The notes beneath the pieces were generated by a model that worked only from the letters and a program-made list of their open reading frames with translations, searched no databases and had not been told where the DNA came from. Position numbers and translations under genes: made by a program. Shown here piece after piece: positions 1 to 8,546 of a stretch of 64,000 nt of DNA; within the stretch, counting starts at the first letter, position 1, and each line of letters opens with the position of its first letter. This DNA is from Zoogloea sp. (GTDB taxonomy: Bacteria; Pseudomonadota; Gammaproteobacteria; Burkholderiales; Rhodocyclaceae): NCBI GenBank assembly GCA_016720685.1, contig JADKKC010000022.1, positions 24,432-88,431 on the forward strand. The letters run 5' to 3'.

Positions 1-1
1 C

Positions 2-202
2 ACCGGCGCCTTGCTGGTCGGTGTGGTGGCCGGCGTGGTGGCCTTTTTCTTCGCGCTTGCTCTCGGTTCGGGTGGCGGTGGCGGCCGCGGCGGGCCGTGG
101 GTTGGCGGCGGCATGGGTGGCTTCGGGCGCGGCGGCGGTGGCGGCGGCTGGTCGGGCGGTGGTGGCGGTTTTGGCGGCGGCGGCGCGTCGGGGAGCTGGT
201 GA
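2..202 (+). CDS. TPM-domain (YgcG-like) protein, C-terminal fragment
   Basis: The 3' end of a gene whose start lies left of the window. It shows one hydrophobic segment (about residues 1-20 of the fragment, ending FFFALALGSG) and then a glycine-rich tail ending GGGGASGSW. A TPM domain followed by one membrane helix and a Gly/Ser tail ending like this is the usual layout of YgcG-type membrane proteins of unknown biochemical role. Its TGA overlaps the ATG of the next gene by one base, so the two are probably co-translated. The TPM domain itself is outside the window, so the family rests on the tail and on the neighbour. Confidence 0.7.
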   Translation, partial: TGALLVGVVAGVVAFFFALALGSGGGGGRGGPWVGGGMGGFGRGGGGGGWSGGGGGFGGGGASGSW

Positions 203-702
203 TGCAGATCGGACGTTTGCTTCGTCATGTCATCGCACCGTCCTGGGTGCTGGGGCGGGTGTTCACGCCGCCCATCATGAAAGCTATCGATGCTGCCGTG
301 AAAGCGTCGGAAGCGCGCCATCGGGGCGAGATCCGTTTTGCTGTCGAGGCCGGGCTGGATGTGTCCGAGTTGAGGCGTGGCATCGATAGCCGCGCGCGCG
401 CGGTAGAGGTTTTTTCGCGCCTGCGGGTGTGGGATACGGACGAGAACACCGGCGTGCTGATTTACGTCCAGTGGGTCGACCGCCGGGTCGAGATTGTTGC
501 GGACCGGGGGATCGCCAGGCAGGTGCCGCAGGCTGAGTGGGATCGCGTTTGCCGGCGGATGGAGTCGGCGTTTCGCGAAAAGCGCTTTGGCGACGGGGCG
601 GTGGATGCCGTGCGTGCCGTGGGTGACCTGCTTGCCGGGCCTTTCCCGGCGCGGGAAAACAACCCGAACGAACTTCCTGACCGGCCGATTTTGCTGAAGT
701 AG
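202..702 (+). CDS. TPM domain-containing protein
   Basis: A 166-residue protein starting at the ATG that overlaps the stop of the preceding gene. It has no signal peptide. The central part (about 55-150) reads like a TPM domain, with RVWDTDENTGVLIYVQ followed by EIVADRGIARQVPQ, the usual stretch in which a strand and the nearby acidic residues form the core. A short TPM protein paired with a YgcG-like membrane protein is a common bacterial arrangement. TPM domains have been linked to acid phosphatase activity in plants and to photosystem II repair, but the role in bacteria like this one is unknown. It is followed by a bidirectional terminator. Confidence 0.75.
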   Translation: MQIGRLLRHVIAPSWVLGRVFTPPIMKAIDAAVKASEARHRGEIRFAVEAGLDVSELRRGIDSRARAVEVFSRLRVWDTDENTGVLIYVQWVDRRVEIVADRGIARQVPQAEWDRVCRRMESAFREKRFGDGAVDAVRAVGDLLAGPFPARENNPNELPDRPILLK

Positions 703-727
703 GGCTGTTGCGATCCGAAGGCGGTTC

Positions 728-763
728 AAAAAAACGGGGTCGATACCTTGGCCGCGTTTTTTT
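728..763. terminator. Bidirectional rho-independent terminator
   Basis: Seven A plus CG (728-736) can pair with CG plus seven T (755-763), giving a U-tract on either strand. It lies between two convergent genes, the TPM gene and the PAS kinase, so it can end transcription from both sides. Confidence 0.7.
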
Positions 764-770
764 GGGTCTG

Positions 771-3728
771 TCAGTTGCCGTTTTGCAGTGCGGCAGTTTG
801 CCCGATGCTGAAGTAAAGCGAGGCGCCCTGGCTGACTTCGCCTTCGGCCCACACTTCGCCGCCATGCCGGCGGACGATGCGGGCGACGGTGGCGAGGCCG
901 ATGCCGGTGCCGGGAAACTCCCGGTCGGAATGCAGGCGCTGGAAGGGGCGGAACAGGTTTTCCCGGTAGCGCATGTCGAAGCCGGCGCCGTTGTCGCGGA
1001 TCACGAAGGCGTCGACGCCTTCATGGCGGGTGGCTTCGAAGCGGATTGCCGGGTGCTCGACGCGGCCGGTGAACTTCCAGGCGTTGCCGAGCAGGTTTTC
1101 CAGCACGGTGCGCATCAGGCTCGGGTCGCCCTCGACCTGCAGATGCGGGGCGATGTCCACCCGGACTTCCCGCTCCGGGTCTTGCTGGCGGAGTTCTTCG
1201 CAAATCACCTGGGCGAGCAGGGTGAGATCGACCGGGCGGCGCTCCAGCTCCTTGCGGCTGACCCGTGAAAGCGTGAGCAGGTCATCGATGAGTTGCCCCA
1301 TGCGGTGCACGGCGGCGCGAACCCGGCGCAGGAGCTCCTTGGCCTCGTCGTCGAGCTTGTCGCCGTAGTCCGAGCCGAGGATGGCGCTGTAGCCCTCGAT
1401 GGCGCGCAGCGGAGCACGCAGGTCATGGGAGACCGAGTAGCTGAAGGATTCGAGTTCGTTGAGGGCGGCGCTGAGCTGGGAGGTGCGTTCGGCGACGCGG
1501 CGTTCGAGTTCGGTGTTGAGGCGCTTGATGGCGCGTTCGGCAAACTTGCGCTCGGTGAGGTCGGTGCCGACGCCGACGATATGCGGCTTGCCGTCGAGAA
1601 TGACGCGCCGGCCGACGACGAGGAAGGGTACGGGCTCCTTGTCGTTGCGGCGAAGCATGACTTCCGCCGAGGCCTCACCGGTGAGCAGGGCTGATTCGAT
1701 GCGGTGGGCCATGACCGGTTCCTGCTCCGGTATCACCAGGCTTTCTGCTTCCGCGTTGAGGAGCTGCGCATCGGGGAGGCCGGTGAGTTCGCTTACGAAG
1801 CGGTTCCACAGCACCAGCCGACCGTGCTGGTCGAACAGGAAGAAGGGTGCCGGCAGGCCTTCGATGAGGCCGTGGGAGAAGTCGCGCTCGGCCTTGAGCT
1901 GCTCTTCGGCGCGCTTCCGGGCGGTGATGTCGCCGATCGAGCCGACGACGCGGACGGCGCGCCCCTGCTGGTTACGGTGGGCCAGGCCGCGGGCCAGCAC
2001 CCAGTGGAACTTGCCGTCCTTGTCGGCAACCCGGTATTCGGATTCGAAGTGGTCGGTTTCGCCACGCAGGTGGGCGATGAGATCTGCCCGGTAGTGGGGC
2101 CGGTCGTCCGGGTGGATGAGCTTCAGCCACTCGTCGCCGGTGGTGCGCAGGGTGTCGCTGTTGAGGCCCAGCAGCGACAGGAGGCGCGACGACAGGTACA
2201 GGTAGCGGGTGTTCGGATCCCAGTCCCACAGGCCTTCGTTGGTGCCGCGCTGGGCCAGCACATAGCGTTCCTTGCTGTCGCGCAGCTGGGCTTCGGTTTC
2301 GAGATAGACGGTGCGGTCTTCGACGATGCCGATGCCGCCGCAGACCTTGCCGGCGGCGTCGTAGTCCGGGGCGACGCGGATCGAGAGAATGTGCACGTCA
2401 TCCGCGCCCAGCGGCGAGACGAAGGGGCCGTCGTAGGCGCCGCGCTGGCCGAGCAGGGCTTGCTGGAGAATGGACAGGATGGTCTCGTCGCCGAGGCTGT
2501 GGAGGTCCATGCCGGCCAGTTGTTCGGGCGTCGAGCGGATGATTTCGGCCAGCCGGCTATTGCAGTAGCTGATCAGCAGGTCGCCTGTGTAGTGGAAAAT
2601 GCCCACCGGCGAGTTCTCCACGAGGGCGCGGTAGCGCGCCTGCTGGCTTGTGATGGCCTGGTGGTCGCGGCGCTCTTCGGTCTGGTCGCGGAAAACCATG
2701 ACGGTGCCGAGGGGCTCCTCGTGGGGCGCCAGCATGATGGGCGCGCAGCTATGGGCAATCGGGCGGCGCATCCCGCTGCGATCAACCAGCATGGTTGGCT
2801 TGCTGGCCGTGCCCTTGCGGCGCTCACGCAGCGCCCTGGCGGCCGGGCATTCGAGCGCCTCGCCGGTTTCCTCGTCAATGATGTGGAAGTGCGCGCCGAG
2901 GTGCTGGCCGCAGGCTTCGTCCTCGGTCCAGCCGGTGAGCGCCTCCGCGACCGGATTCATCAGCGTGATGCGGCCCTGCTCGTCGGTCGCGATGACCGCT
3001 TCGCCCATGCTGCGCAGGGTGACGCGAAGATTTTCGCGGGCGGTGCGCTCGGCGGTCTGGTCGGAGGCGGTGCCGACCACGGCCTTCAGGCTGCCGTCGG
3101 GTCGGCGTAGAAGGGTCGGTTGATCGCGAATCCAGATGGGGCCGGAGCAGGCCGAGTCGAGCTGGTATTCAAAGCTCATTTCCACCGGATCACAGCCCGG
3201 GGTTTTGAGGGCTTCACCAATCCGGGCCCAGATACGGCCCAGCTCCTCGCTGCTGATGCGCTGGGAAAAGTGCTGCCAGCCGCCTGGGGCGCACAGGGTT
3301 TCGACGGGGGTGCCGAGCCAGGCTTCGGCGCGGGGCGAGATGTAGTCGTAGCATTCGTGCTCGGGGTTGAAGCGGTACTGCACGTGCTGCACCACGTCGA
3401 GTACTTCGCGGAAGCGTGTTTCGGATTCGGTGCCGGAAACGTCGTCATGGAGCGAAAGCTTGATTGCAGCAGGTGCCGGATGGGCGTCGGCGGGCTCACG
3501 GCGCAGCAGAATAAACAGGAACACGCTCGTGGCGCCAGCCAGCAGGGTGCTCAGGTGATGGCGTAGTGCTTCTGCAGCGGGCAGCAACTCTGCGCCGGCG
3601 ATCAGTGCAACGGCCAGCAGCGCATAAATGCAGGCGATGCGCGCGGCGCGGGTCGCGCGCCTCGAAATGAGGGCTGGGCCGGCCTCGATCTGTTCCTGCG
3701 CGGGCTTGTGATTCCGTGGGGGAGTCAT
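771..3728 (-). CDS. Multi-PAS sensor histidine kinase
   Basis: A 985-residue kinase. Two hydrophobic segments near the N-terminus (about 28-50 and 58-75) suggest a short membrane anchor with almost no periplasmic loop. About five PAS/PAC units follow (roughly 100-230, 235-350, 365-480, 485-610 and 620-730), and several end in typical PAC sequence such as VGSIGDITARKRAEEQ. A coiled linker leads to a HisKA domain with the phosphoacceptor His in SVSHDLRAPLRAI, a phytochrome-like H-box. The ATPase domain shows an N-box (LLGNAWKF), a G1 box (DNGAGFD) and a G2 box (GTGIGLATV), so it should be active. No response regulator is adjacent, so the partner is unknown. Sensing is probably cytoplasmic or at the membrane. 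Confidence 0.9.
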   Translation of the reverse strand: MTPPRNHKPAQEQIEAGPALISRRATRAARIACIYALLAVALIAGAELLPAAEALRHHLSTLLAGATSVFLFILLRREPADAHPAPAAIKLSLHDDVSGTESETRFREVLDVVQHVQYRFNPEHECYDYISPRAEAWLGTPVETLCAPGGWQHFSQRISSEELGRIWARIGEALKTPGCDPVEMSFEYQLDSACSGPIWIRDQPTLLRRPDGSLKAVVGTASDQTAERTARENLRVTLRSMGEAVIATDEQGRITLMNPVAEALTGWTEDEACGQHLGAHFHIIDEETGEALECPAARALRERRKGTASKPTMLVDRSGMRRPIAHSCAPIMLAPHEEPLGTVMVFRDQTEERRDHQAITSQQARYRALVENSPVGIFHYTGDLLISYCNSRLAEIIRSTPEQLAGMDLHSLGDETILSILQQALLGQRGAYDGPFVSPLGADDVHILSIRVAPDYDAAGKVCGGIGIVEDRTVYLETEAQLRDSKERYVLAQRGTNEGLWDWDPNTRYLYLSSRLLSLLGLNSDTLRTTGDEWLKLIHPDDRPHYRADLIAHLRGETDHFESEYRVADKDGKFHWVLARGLAHRNQQGRAVRVVGSIGDITARKRAEEQLKAERDFSHGLIEGLPAPFFLFDQHGRLVLWNRFVSELTGLPDAQLLNAEAESLVIPEQEPVMAHRIESALLTGEASAEVMLRRNDKEPVPFLVVGRRVILDGKPHIVGVGTDLTERKFAERAIKRLNTELERRVAERTSQLSAALNELESFSYSVSHDLRAPLRAIEGYSAILGSDYGDKLDDEAKELLRRVRAAVHRMGQLIDDLLTLSRVSRKELERRPVDLTLLAQVICEELRQQDPEREVRVDIAPHLQVEGDPSLMRTVLENLLGNAWKFTGRVEHPAIRFEATRHEGVDAFVIRDNGAGFDMRYRENLFRPFQRLHSDREFPGTGIGLATVARIVRRHGGEVWAEGEVSQGASLYFSIGQTAALQNGN

Positions 3729-3842
3729 CGAGCCTGCCCTGTCAGGGAGGGGGCTGTCACTGTTTGGGGCGGTGTTTGCACGATGCTGCTTTAAAATCCG
3801 TTCGTCAGGTTCCGAAACTTCATTTCAGTCATTTTGTCATCC

Positions 3843-4328
3843 ATGACCCCTATCAGTCCCGAGCAGGACGCCGAATTCATGCGTGCCGCCATCGAACTGG
3901 CCGAGGAGGCCGGCCGCTGCGGCGAGGTGCCCGTCGGCGCGGTGATCGTCGGACCCGATGGCCGAGTCGTCGGCCGCGGCTTCAATCAGCCCATTTTGCG
4001 CCATGACCCCACTGCCCACGCCGAGGTGATGGCGCTGCGCAATGCGGCTGAAACGCTGGTCAATTACCGCATGCCCGGCTGCACGCTGTATGTGACGCTC
4101 GAACCCTGCGTCATGTGTGCGGGAGCAATTATGCATGCCCGGATTGGCCGGGTGGTGTTTGGTGCGCGCGATCCGAAAACGGGAGTCGCAGGTAGCGTAA
4201 TCGATCTTTTCGCGGAAACGCGCCTAAATCATCACGCCGAGGTGGAGGGAGGACTCCTTGCCGACACATGTGGCGGAATTTTGTCCGGTTTCTTTGCCGC
4301 CCGGCGCAAACGGGCGGCCGGAGCATGA
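3843..4328 (+). CDS. tadA: tRNA adenosine(34) deaminase TadA
   Basis: Deaminates A34 of tRNA-Arg(ACG) to inosine so that it can read the CGN codons. The 161-residue length fits the family. The zinc and catalytic motif HAE (His59, Glu61) is followed by PCVMC (Cys89, Cys92), the deaminase signature. The ATG at 3843 is preferred over an in-frame TTG at 3834 because it gives the usual N-terminus just before the first helix. The stop overlaps the ATG of the next gene. Its known substrate, tRNA-Arg(ACG), is also encoded in this window at 42205. Confidence 0.95.
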   Translation: MTPISPEQDAEFMRAAIELAEEAGRCGEVPVGAVIVGPDGRVVGRGFNQPILRHDPTAHAEVMALRNAAETLVNYRMPGCTLYVTLEPCVMCAGAIMHARIGRVVFGARDPKTGVAGSVIDLFAETRLNHHAEVEGGLLADTCGGILSGFFAARRKRAAGA

Positions 4329-4813
4329 ATATGGTGCAGATTCGAATCGATATTCCCACTCAGACGCTGGCCCTGTTCGGTGGCGATGGCGCCTGCATTC
4401 GTCGCTATAGCGTTTCGACTGCCAGAAACGGGCCTGGCGAGCAGAGCGGGAGTCATTGCACGCCGCGCGGCCGGCATGTGATCCGGGCGCGGATTGGTGC
4501 CGGTGCGCCGCTCGCGGCTGCTTTTCGCGGCCGGCGACCTACGGGCGAGGTGTGGTCGCCGGAGATGGCCGCCGAGTTGCCCGGGCGGGACTGGATCCTG
4601 ACCCGGATCCTGTGGCTGTCGGGTACGGAGCGGGGTTTCAACCGGCTCGGCACGGTCGATTCGATGCGCCGCTACATCTATATCCACGGCACGCCCGACA
4701 CCGAGCCGATGGGCGTGCCGCTGTCCATCGGCTGCGTGCGCATGCGCAACCGCGACGTGGCCGAACTCTTCGATCTCGTTCCGGTTGGCACGCCGGTGGA
4801 TATCCGGGCATGA
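4325..4813 (+). CDS. L,D-transpeptidase family protein (YkuD fold)
   Basis: A 162-residue protein with the YkuD catalytic motif: His121 in YIHGTPD and Cys137 in SIGCVRM, spaced as in L,D-transpeptidases that cross-link peptidoglycan or attach proteins to it. It lacks the usual signal peptide and LysM domain: the N-terminus MNMVQIRIDIPTQTLALF goes straight into the first strand of the fold. Export by another route, or a cytoplasmic role, is therefore open. The start overlaps the tadA stop (ATGA), and its own stop overlaps the start of the acetyltransferase gene, so the three are probably co-translated. Confidence 0.88.
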   Translation: MNMVQIRIDIPTQTLALFGGDGACIRRYSVSTARNGPGEQSGSHCTPRGRHVIRARIGAGAPLAAAFRGRRPTGEVWSPEMAAELPGRDWILTRILWLSGTERGFNRLGTVDSMRRYIYIHGTPDTEPMGVPLSIGCVRMRNRDVAELFDLVPVGTPVDIRA

Positions 4814-5244
4814 GCCGCGCCGCGGGTGTCAGCGTAATGCTGGGGCGCTGGGACGAGGTTTCAGCGCAGGCCGCGCCGATCCGCTTCCGGGTTTTTGTGG
4901 ATGAACAGGGCGTGCCGGTGGAGATGGAGCTGGACGAGTTCGATGCGCTGTCGTGTCACGCGCTGGCGTGGGTGGAGGGTGAGCCGGTGGGCACGGGGCG
5001 CCTGTTGCCGGACGGCCACATCGGGCGTATGGCCGTGCTGGCCGGCTGGCGCGGTCGTGGTGTCGGGGCGGCATTGCTCGAGGCTCTGATGGCGGAGGCC
5101 GGGCGGCTCGGCATGTCGCGTCTGGCGCTCAGCGCGCAAAGCCATGCGCTGGGTTTTTACACCCGTTTTGGCTTTGTGCCGGTGGGGAATGCATACGACG
5201 AGGCGGGCCTGCCGCACCAGGCGATGGTGAGAGCTTGTCGGTAA
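4810..5244 (+). CDS. GNAT family N-acetyltransferase
   Basis: A 144-residue protein covering one GNAT domain. The acetyl-CoA pyrophosphate-binding segment is RGRGVGAALLEAL (about 79-91), and the C-terminal motif HALGFYTRFGF (about 115-125) is typical of the ElaA/YjcF-like subgroup. The substrate cannot be told from the sequence. The ATG overlaps the stop of the L,D-transpeptidase gene. It faces the hydrolase gene across a 33-bp gap with no clear terminator. Confidence 0.88.
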   Translation: MSRAAGVSVMLGRWDEVSAQAAPIRFRVFVDEQGVPVEMELDEFDALSCHALAWVEGEPVGTGRLLPDGHIGRMAVLAGWRGRGVGAALLEALMAEAGRLGMSRLALSAQSHALGFYTRFGFVPVGNAYDEAGLPHQAMVRACR

Positions 5245-5277
5245 ATGGTCCGGCGTCGGCCTGGGGCCGAATCACCG

Positions 5278-6000
5278 TCACTGTCCAAGGGTGGTTCGAT
5301 CAGGGGTGGCCGGCTGGCTTGAGTCGCTGGCGGCCAGTGCGCGCTGGGCCGGCGTGATGGCCAGATGGGCGTGGAACCACTCGGCGGCCAGTGTGGCAGC
5401 GTCGTCCAGGGCGCCGGGTTCGCGAAAATAGTCGTCAGTTCCGGGAACATCCCGCCAGGCCTTGGTGCAGCCGAGCAAATCGTAGGCCTGGCGAATGTTG
5501 CCGAGGCCTTCGTCCTTGTCGCCGACGATCATCAGCGTGGGGCAGGAAACCTGGCGAAGCGGGCTGATTCCGGCCAGCCCCGGGCGGCCACCGCGGCACA
5601 CGAGGGCACTGACCAGCTCCGGATCCTTCGCCAGCGCACGCACTGCTGCGGCGCTGCCGGTGCTGCTGGCGAGCAGCCCGATCGGCATGCCGATCAGCGT
5701 CGGCTGGTGGCGCAGCCATTCAAGCAGGGTGTTGATGCGGTGGCCGAGCAGCGGTGTGTTGTAGCGGGTGTCAGGGTCGCGGGTTTCTTCGTAGCGGGTT
5801 TCCAGGTCGAACAGCAGCGTGGCGAAGCCGGCATTCTGAAGACAGTGGGCGAAGTGGGCCTCGCGGGAGTTGCGGTGATTGCCGACGGAATTCTGGGCGA
5901 TGAGAATCAGGCCGTCGGCGTCGGGCGAATGGGCTTGCAGCGCCTCGAGCCACACGGGGCCGGCGGCGATGCTGATCGGGGTGTGACGCAGTTTCATCAT
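5278..6000 (-). CDS. Alpha/beta hydrolase (dienelactone hydrolase-like)
   Basis: A 240-residue protein. The nucleophile-elbow-like motif ASSTGS (Ser113) follows the strand IGLL, and a later VGDKDEG fits the strand that carries the catalytic Asp. A matching catalytic His near the C-terminus (about 212-214) is plausible but not certain. The protein resembles hydrolases usually annotated as dienelactone hydrolase-like; no substrate can be assigned. The double ATG at 6000 is chosen because the upstream in-frame stretch is low-complexity and overlaps the next gene. It is co-directional with the AmmeMemoRadiSam operon, 55 bp downstream of amrS, and may be read through from it. Confidence 0.78.
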   Translation of the reverse strand: MMKLRHTPISIAAGPVWLEALQAHSPDADGLILIAQNSVGNHRNSREAHFAHCLQNAGFATLLFDLETRYEETRDPDTRYNTPLLGHRINTLLEWLRHQPTLIGMPIGLLASSTGSAAAVRALAKDPELVSALVCRGGRPGLAGISPLRQVSCPTLMIVGDKDEGLGNIRQAYDLLGCTKAWRDVPGTDDYFREPGALDDAATLAAEWFHAHLAITPAQRALAASDSSQPATPDRTTLGQ

Positions 6001-6055
6001 GATTGCGACGATGGCACGCCTTGTTGTGGGTCGACAAGGTAATGCGTCACTGCGC

Positions 6056-7126
6056 TTACGTCCGGATGTGCACCGGAACACGGCGCGGGCCGAATGCACT
6101 GGAAAATTCGCCGAAGCGCCCGGCGATCTGGTGTCCGCAGCCCTGGCAGGCGCCGCGGGCATCGAGCCGGTAGGCGAGGATGGCGTACCAGTCGCGTTCG
6201 ATGACGATCTGTCCGCAGGATGGGCAGCGGGTCGAGCCGCCATCGGTGTCGTGCACGTTGCCCGTGTAAACGTAGTGCAGGCCGGCGTCCATCGCGATCT
6301 TGCGGGCGCGGGTCAGGGTGGCCGGCGGGGTGGGGGGAAGCTGGTCGAGCTTGTAGTCGGGGTGAAAGGCGGTGAAGTGCAGCGGCACGTCGGGGCCGAG
6401 TTCAGTGGCGACCCATTTGGACAGCGCGGTGACTTCGGCGTCGGAGTCGTTGAGGCCGGGAATCAGCAGGGTAGTGATTTCGACCCACACGTCGCTTTCG
6501 TGGTGCAGCCAGCTGAGGGTGTCGAGCACCGGGGCGAGGTGGGCGCCGCACTGGTGCACGTAGAAATCATCGGTGAAGGCCTTGAGGTCGACGTTGGCGG
6601 CATCCATCACCGCGAAGAGGTCACGGCGCGCCTCGGGGTGGATGTAACCGGCGGTGACCGCCACGTTGGCGATGCCGCGGGCGTGGCAGGCCTCGGCGGT
6701 GTCGATGGCGTACTCGGCGAAGATCACCGGGTCGTTGTAGGTGTAGGCGACACTCCGGCAGCCGTTTTTGGCGGCTACCTCGGCGATCTCGGCGGGGGCG
6801 GCGGCATCCATCAGCCGGTCCATGTCGCGACTCTTGGAAATATCCCAGTTCTGGCAGAATTTGCAGGCGAGGTTGCAGCCGGCCGTGCCGAAAGAGAAAA
6901 CGCTGGAGCCGGGGTAAAAGTGGTTGAGCGGCTTTTTCTCGATGGGGTCGATGCAGAAACCGGAGCTTCGCCCGTAGGTGGTGAGCAGCATTTTTCCGTC
7001 GACCATCTGGCGCACGAAACAGGCGCCGCGCTGGCCCTCGTGGAGTCGGCAATCCCGCGGGCAGAGGTCGCACTGGATGCGGCCGTCGTCGAGAGCGTGC
7101 CAGTAACGGCCCGGGTGCGTGTCCAT
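6056..7126 (-). CDS. amrS: AmmeMemoRadiSam system radical SAM enzyme
   Basis: A 356-residue radical SAM protein. The cluster-binding motif is CNLACKFCQNWD (CxxxCxxC), and the N-terminal region carries more cysteines (CDLCPRDCRL), as in PflA-like enzymes. The C-terminus has a CPSCGQ and CQGCGH pair that could bind a metal. It belongs to the family found with an AMMECR1 protein and a MEMO-like protein, which lie directly upstream here. The reaction is not established in my knowledge. The ATG at 7126 lies just after the amrA stop (7132). Confidence 0.93.
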   Translation of the reverse strand: MDTHPGRYWHALDDGRIQCDLCPRDCRLHEGQRGACFVRQMVDGKMLLTTYGRSSGFCIDPIEKKPLNHFYPGSSVFSFGTAGCNLACKFCQNWDISKSRDMDRLMDAAAPAEIAEVAAKNGCRSVAYTYNDPVIFAEYAIDTAEACHARGIANVAVTAGYIHPEARRDLFAVMDAANVDLKAFTDDFYVHQCGAHLAPVLDTLSWLHHESDVWVEITTLLIPGLNDSDAEVTALSKWVATELGPDVPLHFTAFHPDYKLDQLPPTPPATLTRARKIAMDAGLHYVYTGNVHDTDGGSTRCPSCGQIVIERDWYAILAYRLDARGACQGCGHQIAGRFGEFSSAFGPRRVPVHIRT

Positions 7127-7131
7127 GATGC

Positions 7132-7698
7132 TTACTCCTTGAAGTCTCCTTCTTTCCATTTGCGAACCTGGTAGCGCGCCAGCATGACGCCAGGGCCCCA
7201 GAAGTCGACCGGCAGCCGGGCTTTTTGCTTGAGGGCGGCCATGAACATGTGGGGCTCGGGAAGTTGTTCCCAGACTTGCGGAAGGAAGGTGGATTTCTGG
7301 CAGCCGTTGAAGAAGATCACCCCGTCGCGGCCCGGCACGAGTTGGGCGAGGGCATCGGCTTCGTCGCGGAATTCCATGAACTCGGGTTCGGTCAGGAGCG
7401 ACACCTCGACCTGCACCTTGCCGAACTCGGCTGCCGGCAGAGGGGGGAAGCGCGGGTCGGAGAGGGCGGCGGAAACCGCGTTGCTGCGCACGTCGTCGCC
7501 CAGGGCGCGGTGGGCGTTGAGGCTGCCGATGCAGCCGCGCAACTCGCCGTCGATGGTCAGGGTGACGAAGCTGGCGCCCCGCTTGGCGAAGTCGGGGTGA
7601 TCGAGGCCGGCGGGGGCCTCCAGGCCAAGGGCGTCGGCGATGGCCTTGCGGGCCTGGCTGAGGAGGGCCCGGCCGAGGAGGGCGTCAGTGGTGGGCAT
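7132..7698 (-). CDS. amrA: AmmeMemoRadiSam system protein A (AMMECR1 domain)
   Basis: A 188-residue AMMECR1-family protein. The signature LRGCIGS (in GELRGCIGSLNA), the best conserved segment of the family and centred on an invariant Cys, is present, together with the following RALGDDVRSNAVSAAL. The start overlaps the amrB stop by 14 bases, which implies coupled translation. The human homologue is the AMMECR1 protein of the Alport-related deletion syndrome; its biochemical role was not established to my knowledge. The context says it works with the MEMO-like and radical SAM proteins. Confidence 0.93.
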   Translation of the reverse strand: MPTTDALLGRALLSQARKAIADALGLEAPAGLDHPDFAKRGASFVTLTIDGELRGCIGSLNAHRALGDDVRSNAVSAALSDPRFPPLPAAEFGKVQVEVSLLTEPEFMEFRDEADALAQLVPGRDGVIFFNGCQKSTFLPQVWEQLPEPHMFMAALKQKARLPVDFWGPGVMLARYQVRKWKEGDFKE

Positions 7699-8503
7699 GG
7701 TTGTGTTCTTCAGAAAAGGCCAGGGCTGCGTAGCCGACAACCCGATCGCGGTCGCCGGCGGTGTCGCCCGAGTTGCGCAGATCGAGCAGATGGGGCGAAA
7801 GGTGGTGGCGCTGGGCGGCGAGCAGCAGGCCATTGATGGCGCCGGCGCCGCAGGCCTGTTCGCCGTCGAGCGTCGCGTCGAGCTGGGCGATCTTGCCGAT
7901 GGTGGCCTTGTCGCGCCACTGGGCCTGGCGGTAGGGGTGGTAGTGGGATAGATCGGAGCTGATGACGATCAGGGTTTCCGGGCCGCCCCACAGGGCTTCG
8001 AGCAGCCCGGCGACGAGATGGGCATCCACCTGGCCGACGGCAACCGGAAGAATCTCGAAGTGGTCGAGGGTGGATTGCAGGAACGGCAGCTGGACTTCGA
8101 TGGCGTGCTCTTCGGCGTGGGGGCGATCGTCGACGATCACGCCGGGCAGCTCCCGTGCGGCAAGCCAGGCCTGCCGGTCGATGGACACCGCGCCGAGGGG
8201 GGTGAGGAAACTTTGCGCCGCAGGCACGGCCATGCCGCGCACGGCCACGCGGTGGGTCGGACAAAGGATCAGCACCCGACGGATGATGTCGCGGCGCTGC
8301 ACAAGCTCGGCGTAGGCACTGGCGGCAACGGCGCCGGAGTAGATGTAGCCCGCGTGGGGCACGACCAGCGCCTTGGGCGCATGCACGACTTCGGTGGGTA
8401 TCGCTCCGGCCAGAAAGCCCGAGATCTGGGCGTGCAGACTGTGCGGGTCGGCCGGGTAAAAAAGCCCGGCTACGGCCGGAGGACGTTGCGATGCTTGAGC
8501 CAT
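7685..8503 (-). CDS. amrB: AmmeMemoRadiSam system protein B (MEMO-like)
   Basis: A 272-residue MEMO1-family protein, related in fold to class III extradiol dioxygenases (LigB). Metal-site residues known from human MEMO1 can be matched: His in VPHAGYIYSG, His in EEHAIEVQLPF, His in SSDLSHYHPY and Cys in GEQACGAGAING. All are kept, so metal binding and possible redox activity are likely. The ATG at 8503 is preceded by AGAGGAAAT, a good ribosome binding site. It is the first gene of the three-gene operon. Confidence 0.93.
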   Translation of the reverse strand: MAQASQRPPAVAGLFYPADPHSLHAQISGFLAGAIPTEVVHAPKALVVPHAGYIYSGAVAASAYAELVQRRDIIRRVLILCPTHRVAVRGMAVPAAQSFLTPLGAVSIDRQAWLAARELPGVIVDDRPHAEEHAIEVQLPFLQSTLDHFEILPVAVGQVDAHLVAGLLEALWGGPETLIVISSDLSHYHPYRQAQWRDKATIGKIAQLDATLDGEQACGAGAINGLLLAAQRHHLSPHLLDLRNSGDTAGDRDRVVGYAALAFSEEHNHAHH

Positions 8504-8546
8504 GATTTCCTCTTGCCTTGAACGCGGTGGGCAACCTCTCCTTTCA

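Noticed and set aside
3834..3842. TTG start for tadA
   Set aside because: ATG at 3843 in the same frame gives the usual N-terminus.
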